Shown here: positions 1 to 12,461 of the stretch, piece by piece
Numbering within the stretch: position 1 is the stretch's first letter
How the letters are laid out: every line of letters begins with the position of its first letter
DNA from: Heligmosomoides polygyrus polygyrus
Taxonomy: Eukaryota; Nematoda; Chromadorea; Rhabditida; Heligmosomidae
Assembly: GCA_947396885.1 (NCBI GenBank)
Contig: OX377202.1
Coordinates: forward strand, 34,773,407-34,837,406
DNA length: 64,000 bases
Direction of reading: 5' to 3'
The notes under the pieces: model-generated
Database searches by the model: none
What the model saw: the letters and a program-made list of their open reading frames with translations, nothing else
Told to the model about the DNA's origin: nothing
Translations under genes and position numbers: made by a program

Positions 1-870
1 CACCGAAAGCTGGCTCAGTGCAGCGTCAGAAGAAGTTGTTGGATCTGGCTTCACGCTCAGCAGTGGGCGCTTGTCAGATGAGACATCTTCGATCACAAGA
101 ACCGCCTCCAATGACGCTGAACCTTTGGTGTTCGTTTCCAAAGAAACGGAAGAAGAGATTCTTTCTACGAATTACGTGCTTCACAAGGAGACCAGCAGTG
201 CTACGGATGAGTCGACACTCAAGGAAGCGAGATATGGTGGAGGAACGAAGCTGTGCTGTCAAGCAGCTAGCGAAGTCTCTCCTGACAGCGTCAGTGCCAG
301 CCTCAGAAGTGAAGATAAGATGGAGGAGGGGACCATTACACTCAAGACTTCGCGCGAAGATTCCTCATCATTGTCGACGAACGCTTCATCGGAGGAGTCC
401 ATAACCGCGAACAAAGACGTGCTGTGCACAAGAGTGGCTGTCGAAGAAGTGACGTCCACGCAGGAGGAAGCCCGCACTATCGAGCCAACAGCGTTGGCTT
501 CAAAGTGCAGCGAGGAGACCATATTCCACCTGAACTACAGCTACCAGAAGCAGCCAACCGAATTCGCCGCCACCTTCGTCGGCTCGGAGTCGCGCGACGA
601 AGGCGAGGTTCGCGTAGAGACGCATGCGACACGCGACGAGCGTGTCGAGACCGAGCAGCTGTCGGTCAGTAGGCGAATGGTGGAGGTGGAGGTGGAAGGC
701 GTCGTACTGCGTGCCAAGCGCGAAACTTCACCTCTTTTACTGCATACAGAATCGGCATCCGAATCGATCGTACGAGTCGAGCAGACGCTGGAGAAGAAGC
801 ACCTCACAGTCGAGGAGGAGGCAGCCGTCGCCCACTTGCGCAGCGAGTCCGAGGAGCGCAAGGAGAAGCG
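1..870 (+). CDS. Glu/Ser/Thr-rich large exon of the copine-like gene
   Basis: The frame is open from base 2 to a stop at 905-907, and no start codon is needed because the exon continues off the left edge. The product is rich in Glu, Ser, Thr and Val, has few aromatic residues, and contains blocks such as RREDSSS-like and VEVEVEGVV stretches that suggest an extended linker rather than a folded domain. I end the exon at 870 before GTGGGT (871). It leaves two bases of a codon, which the next exon (3362) completes to an Arg codon. This phase match is the main reason to join it to the copine exons across a 2.5 kb intron. The donor choice is less certain than the other junctions. Confidence 0.65.
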
Positions 871-3800
871 GTGGGTCCTGCATAGAATCACCGAATTTTT
901 TCTTTGACAAAAAGTAATTAGGCTACAATTCGGGGCTGCATATAATTTCAGCAAAAAGGTACTTTCATATCTTGTAATGATGAGGTGTCCTACGTCCTTG
1001 AAAACAACACAGGTAAACGTACCTTCATATGAACGGGAAAAAGTTGCGCAGTTTTCAGTAACATTCCTATGTTTTCGTTTTTATCCATATTAAGATGTAT
1101 TATGTAGTTCGTCAATTCTTCAGAATTTAAGCTCCTAGTCGGTTTCGTACATGGTGCAAAAAGTGTGCTATCGTCAGAAAATCTGAAATGAGCGCCGTTC
1201 ATTTTAGATAGAGAGTGTATTTTATTAAACCCATTTTTAGTCACTGTTACTTTGGCGCCCAGAGTTTTTAGCTACATTTCAAATGCACAAAGTCTGCCAG
1301 TATCCCAATGCAAACCTGGTGTTGTAGGCTATCTAGGTTCAGAGTATGCCAAACATGCCTCTTCTTCCCTTACATGATGACCCTTGACGCCAAGCAGGAA
1401 TCCGATTTCAGTTCAGATTCATGATGCTTATGGGTTAATAGAATTGCTTCAAAAACAGGGGGCGGGATCACTCCTGGGAATTGCAGCATCTGGAACACCA
1501 GCTTTTGGCACTACTTTATTGCCATTTCATCATTTAACCTAATGAAGAAAATCCAGGGTTTGTGAACGGTCATGTTTCGGATTCGTCGACTCTCTGAACA
1601 TTGGGCGATCCTCTATAAACTGATTTGTAAAGTTCAATGCGGCTGCCTGGTTGATTTGATTCAATAACTATGCGTACAGCATGCAATGAGCAGCGCTCGC
1701 AACTTTCTGATTAGCATTTCTCGTGGTTCCAGTCATCTCCACAGCCTTGGCTAGGATCATGGATGGGCGGATGAGGACATTTTGAAAACCGAGTAACAGA
1801 TAAGGGATAATTTCGCCCAAAAATTGTCGGAGGACAGAAGCATGAACAACGAACAAACAACACGTAGTACTGTCTACAGTTGAGAGCAGCTTACGGAACA
1901 AACAACAAAAAGTAAAACTGGGTTTAGACTCTTTAAATGTACACCTTTTGTTAGTTACTTAGTGTAATTCTTGCCATACGGCTTTGACGTGGATCTTTCG
2001 CCTCTACGTACTGGACCACCAACGAAATATCCTTCACGGACCCAGTTGGCTTCTGAAGACGACGTGAAGTCGATACATCAGGACACGCAAGGTCCACCTC
2101 AAAACTTTATGTGCCACAATATACGCTAACTAGCAACCTAAAAGCCGAGGTTTAATGAAGGGAAAAACTTGTAATAACTCTTTCATTAATGAAAGTATTA
2201 ACTCTTTCATTATATTATGATAGCTCCATGGAATTCTCAGGTAATGTTGCAGCAGTCAGTAGAACCGCCTTTTGTGCGCTGTCTGCGCCTCTTTCAAGAC
2301 GAAAGAAAAGTGACAAGATAATCCAGTTGCTAACACACGACCTTCATTTATTTATTTATCTACGAGGATCCTGCTCAGCTGACACTTAAGCATTACCGTC
2401 TTTTTCAGTGCCTTGGAAAGACAAGAGAACCTTGACATACCATTCGTCGAAGAACCGTCTCATACTACATACAGCAGTGTGAAATAATAGTGAAATTTTG
2501 AAAACGGTAAACGGTAGTGCAAAATTTATGAGCATTTGAAACCATTCGAATACATTTGGAGAGCAGAACTGCAAGGTCTACCCAGGGTGGCAAGCGAAAG
2601 ATAGTCCACCTACCGACTGCACCACGAGTATTCAAGTGAGAAAATACTTCGTGTGAACTTATTAGATTATAATGCCTCCTATTACTGCACACAACCACTT
2701 TTATGGCTGTAGAGGATCTCCCATCTTGACCTTCAAACACTATGTCCAAATCTTGAGAGCTAGTCAATTTGTTGTTCGTTATCCAGCCTATAAGCCACCG
2801 GATTACGAACGGCAAAACGGTTAGGGCAAAAGCCTCGGAAACAGGATAAGGATAACCGATGGTGGTTAATCCACTCATCTCTGGCTAGGATTTTTCGCGG
2901 CATTCTGTAGGGGATGATTTGAATTCGTAGACTTGGAATTTAGAAAGAGCCTTAACCACATTTCGAACATATCGGACTGTGCTGTGCCCTCTAGCAATGC
3001 TTTTGCTTTTCAGATCGCCAGACCGAGAACTTTCCGAGTAACTTGTTCATGTTTGAGCTACATTTATAATAGCCGATCATAACCGCTAGTGATCACAGCT
3101 TAGCTGCAATTAAAGCTCGTGTGCCGAGTAGACCGTGTGAACAATAGCCAAGCGGTGATTTGGTGTTCAGAAGGTTCACTCATGGTAAGAAGAAACCAGT
3201 AGAAGCAGTTGACCAGTGAGAGCGGCGCTCAAACGTAGTTGGTCGCTACCATCACTGACTTCACTTCTACTGGTAGAACCTAACGCTTCTGAATATCAAA
3301 CCACGCAGAGATTCTATGTCTCACCATGAAGGCCCATCAACGGGAGCGTTCCTGTGTTCAGGGTGAGTTTCGCGGCCGAAGTCACCGAGAAGACGATGGA
3401 GATGATCGACCACAGCCTCGATCTGAACATGTCGATGACCGTCGAGCCAGCGTTCCAGAAGCCGTCGATCATCAAGAAGCCGATGAAGAAGGAACGAGAG
3501 CATCGCGCCCGAGATCTCAGACGCAACGAGGCGCCTTCTTTGTAAGTAACATTGATAGCTTCACTCGAGATTTTATGGTAAGAAGTGAAGTTATGGAGTT
3601 GTTTCCAGCAAACCCATGCGTCGGAACAGTCTTCTGCAGGCGCTCGCCGTCGGCAGCCCTCACAACATTCCACATTTCAAGACACTCCAGGACATTATCC
3701 GGGCCATCAAGCACGTGAGTCTTGGTCCTTCCCAAACAAAGTTGGTAAGCAGAAGCAAAGCACAGAGGACTAATTAAACTTCAAAAGTTCTGTGGCGGGT

Positions 3801-6716
3801 TGAGACATTGGGTGTAGTGCTCGCATGCTGCAATTGGCAAGTATTAACTACATATTACTAGATTACTGCCATGGAGTTGGTTGATCTACTTATCCATGGA
3901 CCAGTAATGTGACCTACCGATGAGTAAAATGGTACAGCTTCCCAGCCCTTGTCTAAGCACATTTGTACGAAAAATCACAATGTTGAAAGCACCTCACTAG
4001 ATGATTTTTGGAGATGTGTTCACGTATCTTTGGGCACATCCCATTATTTTGCCTACCATGAATATTGCCCTCAGCGGAGTTTACCTGAGACAGCACTTAT
4101 CATATGGAATCAAGTCACTTCTCATTCAGGCCGGTTTGGAATACTCGAACCTGATATTCGGTATCGACTACACCAAATCCAACTGCTACCAGGGTGAAAG
4201 GACTTTTGATGGGCGAACACTCCACGACCTGAGCCCGAACGAGTTGAACCCTTATCAGCAGGTTGGTCAGCTAAGTAGCGCTTACTGCTTCTTGAAAAGA
4301 GGACGAGGTAGTTTTCCTGCTTCAGCCATCCTTCAATTTTCTAATTCTTTAACAAAACTTCATCTCTTATGTTGAGAGCGCTCAGTGCTCCTATTATATA
4401 ATACATTTTCTTAAAAATGCTCACAACCATTTGCACTTTATTTACTCTGATCACTACAATATGCCCTTTTAGCTCATAGCTATAACGCTATCGAATTGAT
4501 GCAGGAGCATTAGACATAACCCATTTTAGGTGATTGAAATCGTCGGCAAAACACTGTCCTCGTTCGATGCGGACGGGATGATTCCGGCATACGGTTTTGG
4601 CGATGAAGAGTTCACCGATAAGGGCATCTTCAACATCGCCGACCGCTACAACCTCGAGAAGGACTGCAACGGCTTTGAAGGTACGTTTAAATTTTTGAGA
4701 AGAGTCAGGCTCAAATTCAGCGAAAACAATATCGAGTCACTCTATCTTCCTTATCAACTAGGAGCCAAAGAATTACAGAAGTGAACGCTTTGCTGAGGCA
4801 GACGTTTTAATGCCTGCCATTAATAACAGGTGAATGCCCAAATTTTTCTAAATTAATCGCCGGTGTGATACGATAGGATAGCGCTTATACTTATTGTAAG
4901 ATTGGAGAATCAGCTATATTTCACCTATCGTCAGGCGTCAAGATAACGAACGCTTTAGTCACTTCCTTTATTGACGATTCCGTATTCCAGATTAGTACTG
5001 ATGCTTTCCTCACTTTCTCTGACCCAACAAATTGAAGCTTTTTCTATTTCAGAAGTGTTGAAGATCTACAACGAAGTCACACCTACCGTGGCAATGAGTG
5101 GGCCCACAAATTTCGTCCCGTTGATCGGTAAGCACTCGTGATGAGAAAACATTTGGATGAATTCGATATTTACATTCTGGCAAATGTAACTTCACACAGT
5201 TGTAAGAAATATGTCATGTGTATCTGTGTTATATGTAGATGTATAGCATCCCATCTTTGAACACTATTAGTAAGCTAAAAGAGGCAGCACTTCGAAAAGG
5301 GTAGTCAAATTATGTGTATAGTAACACTGTTCTCACTCCCAAACGCAATCCTCTATACATGGTTTTTACAATCTTCAGAGGCTATTGATGAACCGCTATG
5401 GGGAGCATAATACTTGCAAGAAGGAGAAAACAACGAATCTTGATAGCGGATTGCAGCAAACATACTCAGTTATGAATGGAATTCCATCCTTAGTTTTTTT
5501 TACCTCAAAATGTAAGCAAGTAGCTTAGTTCACCATGTGACGGAACTGTGGGCTAAATGCTCTGAACTTTGCGTTTTCTAAAGCAGCATGTGAAAGATAA
5601 TCTAATTTTACTCGATTGTTCAGAAAGAGCCGTAGAGATCTGCAAAGAGAAGCACTCCTACCATATCTTGGTGATCGTCGCCGATGGCCAAGTGACGAAC
5701 GAGAAGATCAATCAGAAGGCTATTGCAGCCGCATCGCACTACCCGCTCAGCATCATCATGTTAGTTGAGCTGAATGGCTCTGCTTGGTCATTCTACGGTC
5801 CCCATCAGCAGCGGTTTTCTTCAGGGTGGGAGTCGGCGATGGCCCGTGGAATATGATGGGGCGATTCGATGACAACATTCCGAAGCGGTTATTCGACAAC
5901 TTCCACTTTGTCGACTTCCATAAGGTGCGTCGTTTGCCTCTGCTATACGCCCGCATGTTAGCTTCGCGAAACAGGCAGTTTAGCTAAAATTATGCCAGAG
6001 CAGCTGGTTTTGAAGTTTGCATAAATCGACCGGTTTTCCACTTACATTGCGAGTAGACCTGGCGGAGAAGCATGCTGATAAGTTGAACGCCTTGTGCAGA
6101 GGCGATTCAATGAATTTCCCCCGAAATGATAAGATTATTTGAGAGTTCTTGGACGTATTCATGCAGTATTAGACAATCGTATCGAATGGATTGAATTTGT
6201 AATGCGTGACAATGTATACGTGACTACTCCAGCGGCTACATTTCCTCTTCGTCAGCGGTAAACCGAAATAGAGTGAAAATGGACCGTATCTTACTGGTGC
6301 GGCAGAACATCCGTAAAATTCGTAATCCGCAAAATGCCCATTGCCAAAAATTGGCAGAGGGCATTTTGCGATTGGGCATATTTTCTTTTATTACTTTTGA
6401 GTTATGCTTTGTCTCTCATTCCCTCTGTAGTCATATATTGTGCGTAGCGCCGTCCACAGGTTCGCCCAGATTGCATGAAATTCACCGTCGGAAGTTTTCG
6501 AAGGAACAACAACATTTTAAGGCGCTTAATGCCGTAACAAGAGTGTACTGAGTGCATTGTCTTGATGAACTGTCCATCAGCCGGTCTGCTGTTCAGGTGA
6601 TGTTCAACGCGCCGACTCCAGAAGCGTCGTTCGCGCTGAACGCCCTCATGGAGATTCCGGATCAATACAAAGCCATTAAGGAGCTCGGGCTGTTGAAGCA
6701 CAGTCGAAGAGGGTAA
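1..6716 (+). CDS. Atypical copine (CPNA-like) protein, 3' part of gene, nine exons in window
   Basis: Proposed exons are <1-870, 3362-3541, 3609-3714, 4130-4261, 4530-4680, 5053-5127, 5624-5759, 5825-5924 and 6597-6716 (TAA stop). All junctions have GT donors and AG acceptors, mostly TTTCAG/TTCAG, and every phase agrees. The C-terminal half is a copine-type von Willebrand A domain with a MIDAS-like set: DYTKS in exon 4, the Thr of SGPTNF in exon 6 and the Asp of VADGQ in exon 7. Other copine blocks are [25 protein letters not shown] and the tail [12 protein letters not shown]. No C2 domains are seen, as in nematode CPNA proteins, which are known at muscle attachment structures. The N-terminal Glu/Ser/Thr-rich part is disordered-looking. 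The role at muscle attachments is inferred from the family. CPNA-1 and CPNA-2 types cannot be told apart here. The gene continues upstream of the window. Confidence 0.88.
871..3361 (+). other. Large intron of the copine-like gene
   Basis: This 2.5 kb stretch has no ORF with recognisable protein similarity and no convincing splice-bounded exon. It holds a degenerate foldback MITE (about 1950-2116) and otherwise AT-rich unique-looking sequence. Confidence 0.55.
1950..2116. mobile_element. Degenerate copy of the foldback MITE at 39998-40173
   Basis: Segments CTTCTGAAGACGACGTGAAG (about 2051) and GGTCCACCTCAAAACTTTATG... near 2091, plus ATACGGCTTTGACGTGGATC near 1976, match the two arms of the much better preserved palindromic element at 39998-40173. 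The order and spacing are the same. It lies inside the large copine intron. Confidence 0.6.
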
Positions 6717-7104
6717 TAGGGATGTATACGCACAGAAACAATCGGCCGTGCGAACATTGTAGCACTCGTTCGCGGGTGTGCACAGGCTACTTGTCTGTCT
6801 AGCTAATCGATAATCGATTTTTGCTACCGTACGCCAAGTTGCTTGTGCGTCAACCGCCAACGGGTTCACACTATCACGAAAGCCACACCGCCGCCCGCCG
6901 TCGTCCAAATTTTCTGCTCAACAATCTTCAGATTGAAGATGCTCACGGCGTGAAATTAGCCAACGGCGACTGACGTCGTCTCGTGTGCAGAGCTCCCTCT
7001 GTGTATGTGTCGATTCAGGAGCGCACGCAAAGCGACGCCTCGCCGTCCCTGAACGCTTTCTCTCTAGCGGATGCGCACGCGTTTTTGTGTTGTGATAGTT
7101 CATT

Positions 7105-7642
7105 AGTTGGTAGTCAGTTGTGTCGCCATGACCGCTGTTTTAAAAAGAAATTTCACGCCACTGCGCTCATCATTAGGTCAAGGCTGACATTGTATGTAAT
7201 GTTTGTTGTAATTATTGTTATAAAATGTGCAGCGCTACACGAATAAACGTTGCCTTTCTTGAGAGATGTTCACAGTCGTGTTGATTTGTTCGTATTCATG
7301 CTTTCCAATAACTGTAACGCTTCCCAGCGTGGATCTTGAACTAACAGCCCACACAGTAGACGCATTCATAAAGTATACATATTAGTGGGTTAAGCCCTTA
7401 TTCTTCTCATTAAAGTGCAACTGAAAAAAGTGATCTGTCATCATATTTTCGGTATTTCCTGTTAAAAGGAACCGTCACCACAATGGCTAACCTTCCCCAG
7501 TTGTATTATGCACAGAACGATGACTCAACATGTGAGCAGCTGTCGCTCAAGAGCAGGTTTTCTGAGTAATTATCACGCATCTGATTTTGAGTAAAAAAAT
7601 GTGTGTGGAAGGAATAGTTTGCATGATTTAAATTCCTCAGGA
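7105..7642 (+). repeat. Tandem duplication of gene 3' end, first copy
   Basis: A 538-base unit starting AGTTGGTAGTCAGTTG is followed directly by a near-identical second unit. This copy includes the AATAAA at 7242 and so covers the probable 3' UTR end and downstream flank. Confidence 0.9.
7242..7247 (+). promoter_or_regulatory. Probable poly(A) signal of the copine-like gene
   Basis: AATAAA lies about 525 bases after the stop codon at 6714-6716, in a T-rich context and with no earlier clear AATAAA. It lies in the first copy of a tandem duplication. The equivalent signal in the second copy is broken by a MITE. Confidence 0.55.
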
Positions 7643-8346
7643 CAGTTGGTAGTCAGTTGTGTCGCCATGACCGCTGTTTTAGAAAGAAATTTCACGCCAC
7701 TGCGCTCATCATTAGGTCAAGGCTGACATTGTATGTAATGTTTGTTGTAATTATTGTTATAAATTGTGCAGCGCTACACGAATAAGGCCTGAGTTACACT
7801 CCCGCGGAAGCATCCGCGGAAGGGCGGGAATCGCGCCGAGACTCCTTACCTGGCCAATCGCCGCGCCTCGCCACGCCCGCCTCCGCCGTGCACCATTGGT
7901 CCGCGGACGTTCCGCGGATGCTCCCGCGGGAGTATAACAGAGGCCTAAACGTTGCCTTTCTTGAGAGATGTTCACAGTCGTGTTGATTTGTTCGTATTCA
8001 TGCTTTCCAATAACTGTAACGCTTCCCAGCGTGGATCTTGAACTAACAGCCCACACAGTAGACGCATTCATAAAGTATACATATTAGTGGATTAAGCCCT
8101 TATTTTTCTCATTAAAGTGCAACTGAAAAAAGTGATCTGTCATCATATTTTCGGAATTTCCTGTTAAAGGGAACCGTCACCACAATGGCTAACCTTCCCC
8201 AGTTGTATTATGCACAGAACGATGAGTCAACATGTGAGCAGCTGTCTCTCAAGAGCATTTTTTCTGAGTAATTATCACGCATCTGATTTTGAGTAAAAAA
8301 AAATGTGTGTGGAAGGAATAGTTTGCATGATTTAAATTCCTCAGGA
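7643..8346 (+). repeat. Tandem duplication of gene 3' end, second copy, with a MITE inserted
   Basis: This is the second unit of the duplication. It differs by a few substitutions and A-run length, and carries an extra 163 bases at 7786-7948 (MITE plus one TAA). The unit ends at TTCCTCAGGACA, the same boundary as the first copy. Confidence 0.9.
7786..7945. mobile_element. 160 bp GC-rich TIR MITE with TAA target duplication (PIF/Harbinger-like)
   Basis: The ends are GGCCTGAGTTACACTCC and, reversed, GGCCTCTGTTATACTCC. The element is flanked by TAA at 7783-7785 and 7946-7948. The first tandem copy is a natural empty site, which fixes the boundaries exactly. A 3 bp TWA-type duplication is usual for PIF/Harbinger elements; the assignment rests on that alone. 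It has no coding capacity. It splits the AATAAA of the second duplicate. Confidence 0.85.
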
Positions 8347-9648
8347 CAACCATCGGCTCCATTTGACCTGAGCTGAAACAGCTGCATCTGAAACGGACAG
8401 TGGAGGACATCAGAAATACCAGCCCTGCATAGTTTTTCTGGATTGAGAAAGCAACTCATGTTGAAGAACGAGGATGAACGTCCCCTGATCCCGTCGAGTT
8501 GCTCATAAAGCAACACATTTAAGTCTACAAGCTAACGGTACGTCTTCTATTATACAAATGATATCCAGCATCGCAACAAGTCACCGACGGTTTTGTAGCG
8601 TTGAGAGATATTCCAGCGCCTTCGGTAATGTTATTTGGGTACTCTTCAGCTCTCTTATGTTCATAGTAACTAGTGTCTAGCCATAGGAGAGAGAAAATTG
8701 GGCTAGTGTATTTTCCGTACATGTTCATTTCCATCAAATTTTCCATCCGCTTCATAATCTATCGCAACTGCTATACCAAGAGTTTTTCGAAAACATTGAA
8801 TGTGGTGACACGTATACTAACCCGTGTACATCCTTTCCATTTTAGAAGGATTGCATATAAATTCTGGAAAGTTAATGATAGAGACCTGAGTGGACTTCCT
8901 CCCGATGGGACAATACTAATTGTGCGACATCACTTACACCCTGCTTTGCCGAGTACGCCCTCGGGATATTGTTCAGGTCAGTGGGGCAGGAATTATGGGC
9001 AGCGGACTAGGGATGAGCTCTGTTATGCATTTCTGAAGTCTAGAACCCTGTAAGAGCTGAGGTCTCACAGCGGACGATGCCTCATAGATGGGTTTGATCA
9101 GTCCATGATCAAAAGCTTCGCTCTAGTAAGCACGCATATTCAAATATTCAAACACGCATATTCAACACGCTTTTTGAAATTTTTTAAAAGCGAGGACAGG
9201 GTCAGGCTTGAAGTTCGGGAACCGAAGGGGGGTCGTACTGTGGCCTCGTATGGAGTGGGGTCGTACTATTCCGGTTTTGGCAGAGGATTCTATCTTATTT
9301 TTCAGGTTTTTAGGCGATGTTTTTAATTCTTAATAATTTGTTTCTTCCAGGAATGCATACGAAGGTTGGAATCTCTCCTTCGTCCCGCGAAGTCGTAAAA
9401 ATTATTATAAAAAAGTTTCAAATAATGATTGTATTACATGTTAAAAATAAAGATTTTCTGCACCCAGATTTGGAGTCATTGAGAAGTTTCCCTTTTTTTT
9501 CAGATTTTTTCAGGAAATCATAGACGTGACAACTTTCTGCCTGAACGAGCGACATCTACGTCCTAAATTGCAGCCTATAAAATTTGAAGAGTCAACTATT
9601 AAGGAAAATTAAGTGCCTTTCCTACAAGATTTTTGGAAGCGCTCGCGA
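8347..9648. other. No recognisable gene or repeat
   Basis: Short ORFs here show no family motifs or splice context. The right part (about 9195-9265) has a GGTCGTAC-containing segment loosely echoed near 11966-12030, beyond the palindrome that follows, but the match is too weak to call. Confidence 0.4.
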
Positions 9649-11406
9649 TAATAAACCTGTTTTTCTGAAACGATCTTATACATATGTATAGGAACAGACG
9701 CTCCGGTTTGTATCATTTGCCGAGGAATTTCGACACCGTTAATCACATGGAAGCTGCTAATTTTACATCTTGTTTTTCATGCGTAGAATCCACACTACTT
9801 ATAGTTTTAAGAGCTCTGTGAATTTTTCAGAGACGTCAAACAAACTCCGAATTACGGTAGGTTACGTGGAGCCAATGCGTTCTCCGATATCATCGATCGC
9901 CATTGAAGATGGTGTTCTCGCGAAAAAATTCCTATCTTCTCAAGGAAATAACACGCGAAAGTGAAATTGTGCTTCGTGGAATCTTAGGTCATAAATATTA
10001 TACAGTAAAAAGCAAAGCTTCTTCGCAGCGATTTCCGATATGATTAGAGCGGATCGTATTTAAATTTTTCGCTTTTCAAGAAAAATTCATTAATTTTTAC
10101 CTGAAGCAGATCACGCACACAGTAAAAAAACTTGCCACAAAAGGTTTCAAGTCCTATTCAGTGCACAGTGTGAAAATCATGGTTTTCTGAAACGAATAGA
10201 TTGGATCGACCCCTGGTCGATATGGCACCGACGTCATAGGAGCGACGAAATTCTACGTTCACAAAAATAACTATAACTCGACAAGTTTTTCAAAATTTGA
10301 AAAAGCCAATATCATTTTAAGAACAAGAAGAAAAGTGCTTTCATACAGTATTAAAATCTTCTTTCAAAAACTAGGTCTACATACGGTGCGGAGGCCTTCG
10401 ATTTTTGTGCGAAAAAAATTGAAGAGATTTTGTATAAATAATTATATCCCGATAAGTTTTTCGAATTTTAAAAAAGCTAATAGCTTTTTGAAAACTAGAG
10501 AAATAGCAGTTTCAAACCATATAGGAACCAGTTTTCAATAGGAAGTCTTCATACGGGGCGGTGAGGGTTCGATTTCTGGTCCATTGTTGCAGAAATACGT
10601 GCCAAGAATCGACCCCCCCCCCCACGCCACCTATGAAGGCCTCTTTTTGAAAAACGGTTTACATATGGTAAGTGAGCATATTTCTTCTATTTTTCAATAA
10701 GCTGCTGCTGAACCTCTCAAAGACTCTGATCGGTTCTGCACCGACAACAGTGGAGTGATTTTTCAAAATTGATCATAACTCGTTCAACATTTGAAATTCA
10801 AAAATAACAATCCCTTTTTGAAAAATAGAAGAGATATGCCAACTTACCATATGTGAATCGTTTTTCAAAAAGAGGCCTTTATAGGTGGCGGGTGGGGGTT
10901 CGATTCTTGAATAGGACTTGAAACTTTTTGTTGCAGGATTTTTTTGCGTGATCTGCTTCAGGTAAAAATTAATGAATTTTTCTTGAAAAGCGAAAAATTT
11001 ATAAACTATCTGCCATAATCATATCGGAGATCGCTGCGAAGAAGCTTAGCTTTTACTGTATAATATTTATGACTTAAAATTCCACGAAGCACAATTTTAC
11101 TCTCGCGTGTTGATTCCTTCAGAAGATAGAAAATTTTTCGCGAGAAAACCATCTTCAGTGGCGATCGATGATATCTCAGAACGCAATGGCTCCACGTAAC
11201 CTACCATATTTCGGAGTTTGTTCGACGTCTCTGAAAAATTCACAAAGATGTTAAAACTATAAGAAGTGTGGATTCTATGCATTAAAAGCAGGTTGTAAAA
11301 ATAGCGGCTCCCATGTGATTAACGGTGTCAAAAATTTTCGACAAATGATACATATCGGAGCGTCTGTTTATGCAGAGGATTGTTTCATAAAAACAGGCTT
11401 TATTAC
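9649..11406. mobile_element. 1.76 kb foldback (palindromic) element
   Basis: The left arm (9649 to about 10150) is repeated in inverted orientation at about 10915-11406. For example, CCTGAAGCAGATCACGC (about 10101) matches GCGTGATCTGCTTCAGG (about 10946), and AATCCACACT (9786) matches its complement near 11265. A second, inner pair flanks the centre: CACCTATGAAGGCCTC (10627) with its inverse near 10870-10890. The arms are diverged by substitutions and small indels. Each arm encodes an ORF of 61-64 residues that resembles the other, but many differences change the amino acid, so this reflects DNA identity. No transposase is visible. Confidence 0.85.
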
Positions 11407-12034
11407 TGTGTGTCAAACTGCGGCCTAAAATTTTGTTGAGTCCACTTCACTTTCTGATGCTGTTTCCTGCAGAAGAGAAAAAATTAGTTCCGTGGCAAGT
11501 CCATCCTCCGGTTTCCATTCCGTCATCGCTTCCGAGAGTGTCTAAAAAATTTTGTGGATAAAGCACTCAAGTCAGCTTTAGAGATTAACACTCGGCATTG
11601 TATAGAGTACAATTCCGAATGTAGATCCTTCAGGTACAAAAATGTGCCATGTCCATGAGACGCTCGAAAGCCTGAAAAGTGTAACTCGTTGTGAATAATT
11701 CGACAACTGCTCTCAAAAGTGGTTTATTTTCAGCTGTAAACAAACAAAATATTATTATCAAAAGATTACACACACAAAACCTTTGTCAGCGTTTTTCTAA
11801 CAAATTACTAAATTAAACAGTTATTCAGTAGCACTCTTTCCTGAACTGATCTGACACAGTCGATGCCGCACCTAGAAAGAAGGACCTATTAAACGGTACA
11901 AAAATCGCATAAAAAATTTAAAAAAATTCTATGCGGCTAGGAAATAAAACGGTGATCTACACAAGGGGAAAGGGTCGTACCACGTCCACTCTGAGAGGGG
12001 TGGGGCAAATTTTCGGCAACCCCTCGCTTGACCC
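11407..12034. other. No recognisable gene
   Basis: AT-rich sequence between the foldback and the CR1-like retrotransposon. I see no ORF or repeat structure that I can support. Confidence 0.35.
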
Positions 12035-12061
12035 TGAAGCACGCAGTACATAATATCGCCT

Positions 12062-12461
12062 TACCAGCCTGGCTTTCAAAAAGGAAAGTCTACTGTAACG
12101 GCAATGATTCAGACTCTGAACTGTTGGACCAAATACATGGATGATAAAATAAAAGTAGATGCCATGTATTTCGAATTTAGTAAAGCTATCCACAGAGTAT
12201 CACACATGAAGTTGCCGTCTATGAGATGGGGCTGGCTGTGGTGGTGTGCCTCAAGGGTGGGGGGGGGGTGGGGTTGTCCTCTATTCTGTTTAATATTTAC
12301 ACATACGACTTGCTCGAACTTCTAAAGGATAGAGGGATAACATACTGCGCTTTCGCAGACGACTTGAAGATTTATCGACCAAGTGATTCTGATATTGAAC
12401 TATTGAAATTGCAAGTGATTCTGATATTGAACTTCTCCAGAATGCTATAAATAATGTCCAG
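12062..12461 (+). pseudogene. Reverse transcriptase palm fragment of the CR1-like element
   Basis: It begins with the motif YQPGFQKGKST, then FEFSKAIHRVSH, a decayed motif A in which both Asp residues of the usual F-D-x-S-K-A-F-D are replaced. Next is GVPQG, where the following codons are destroyed by a run of G at about 12258-12266, and then the intact AFADDLKIY catalytic motif (about 12352). A 21-22 base tandem duplication around AGTGATTCTGATATTGAACT (12381-12434) adds codons. At least one frameshift is needed. The frame stops at the insertion point, 12461. Confidence 0.8.

Noticed and set aside
4001..4129. Open frame upstream of copine exon 4 (ATG at 4001)
   Set aside because: A strong CTCATTCAG acceptor ends at 4129, and the sequence after it starts with the conserved [12 protein letters not shown] block. 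The upstream part has no copine similarity and its frame is open by chance.
9770..11282. Similar 61-64 residue ORFs on both arms of the palindrome as a conserved gene pair
   Set aside because: Most differences between them change amino acids, so the resemblance comes from the DNA inverted repeat, not selection on protein.
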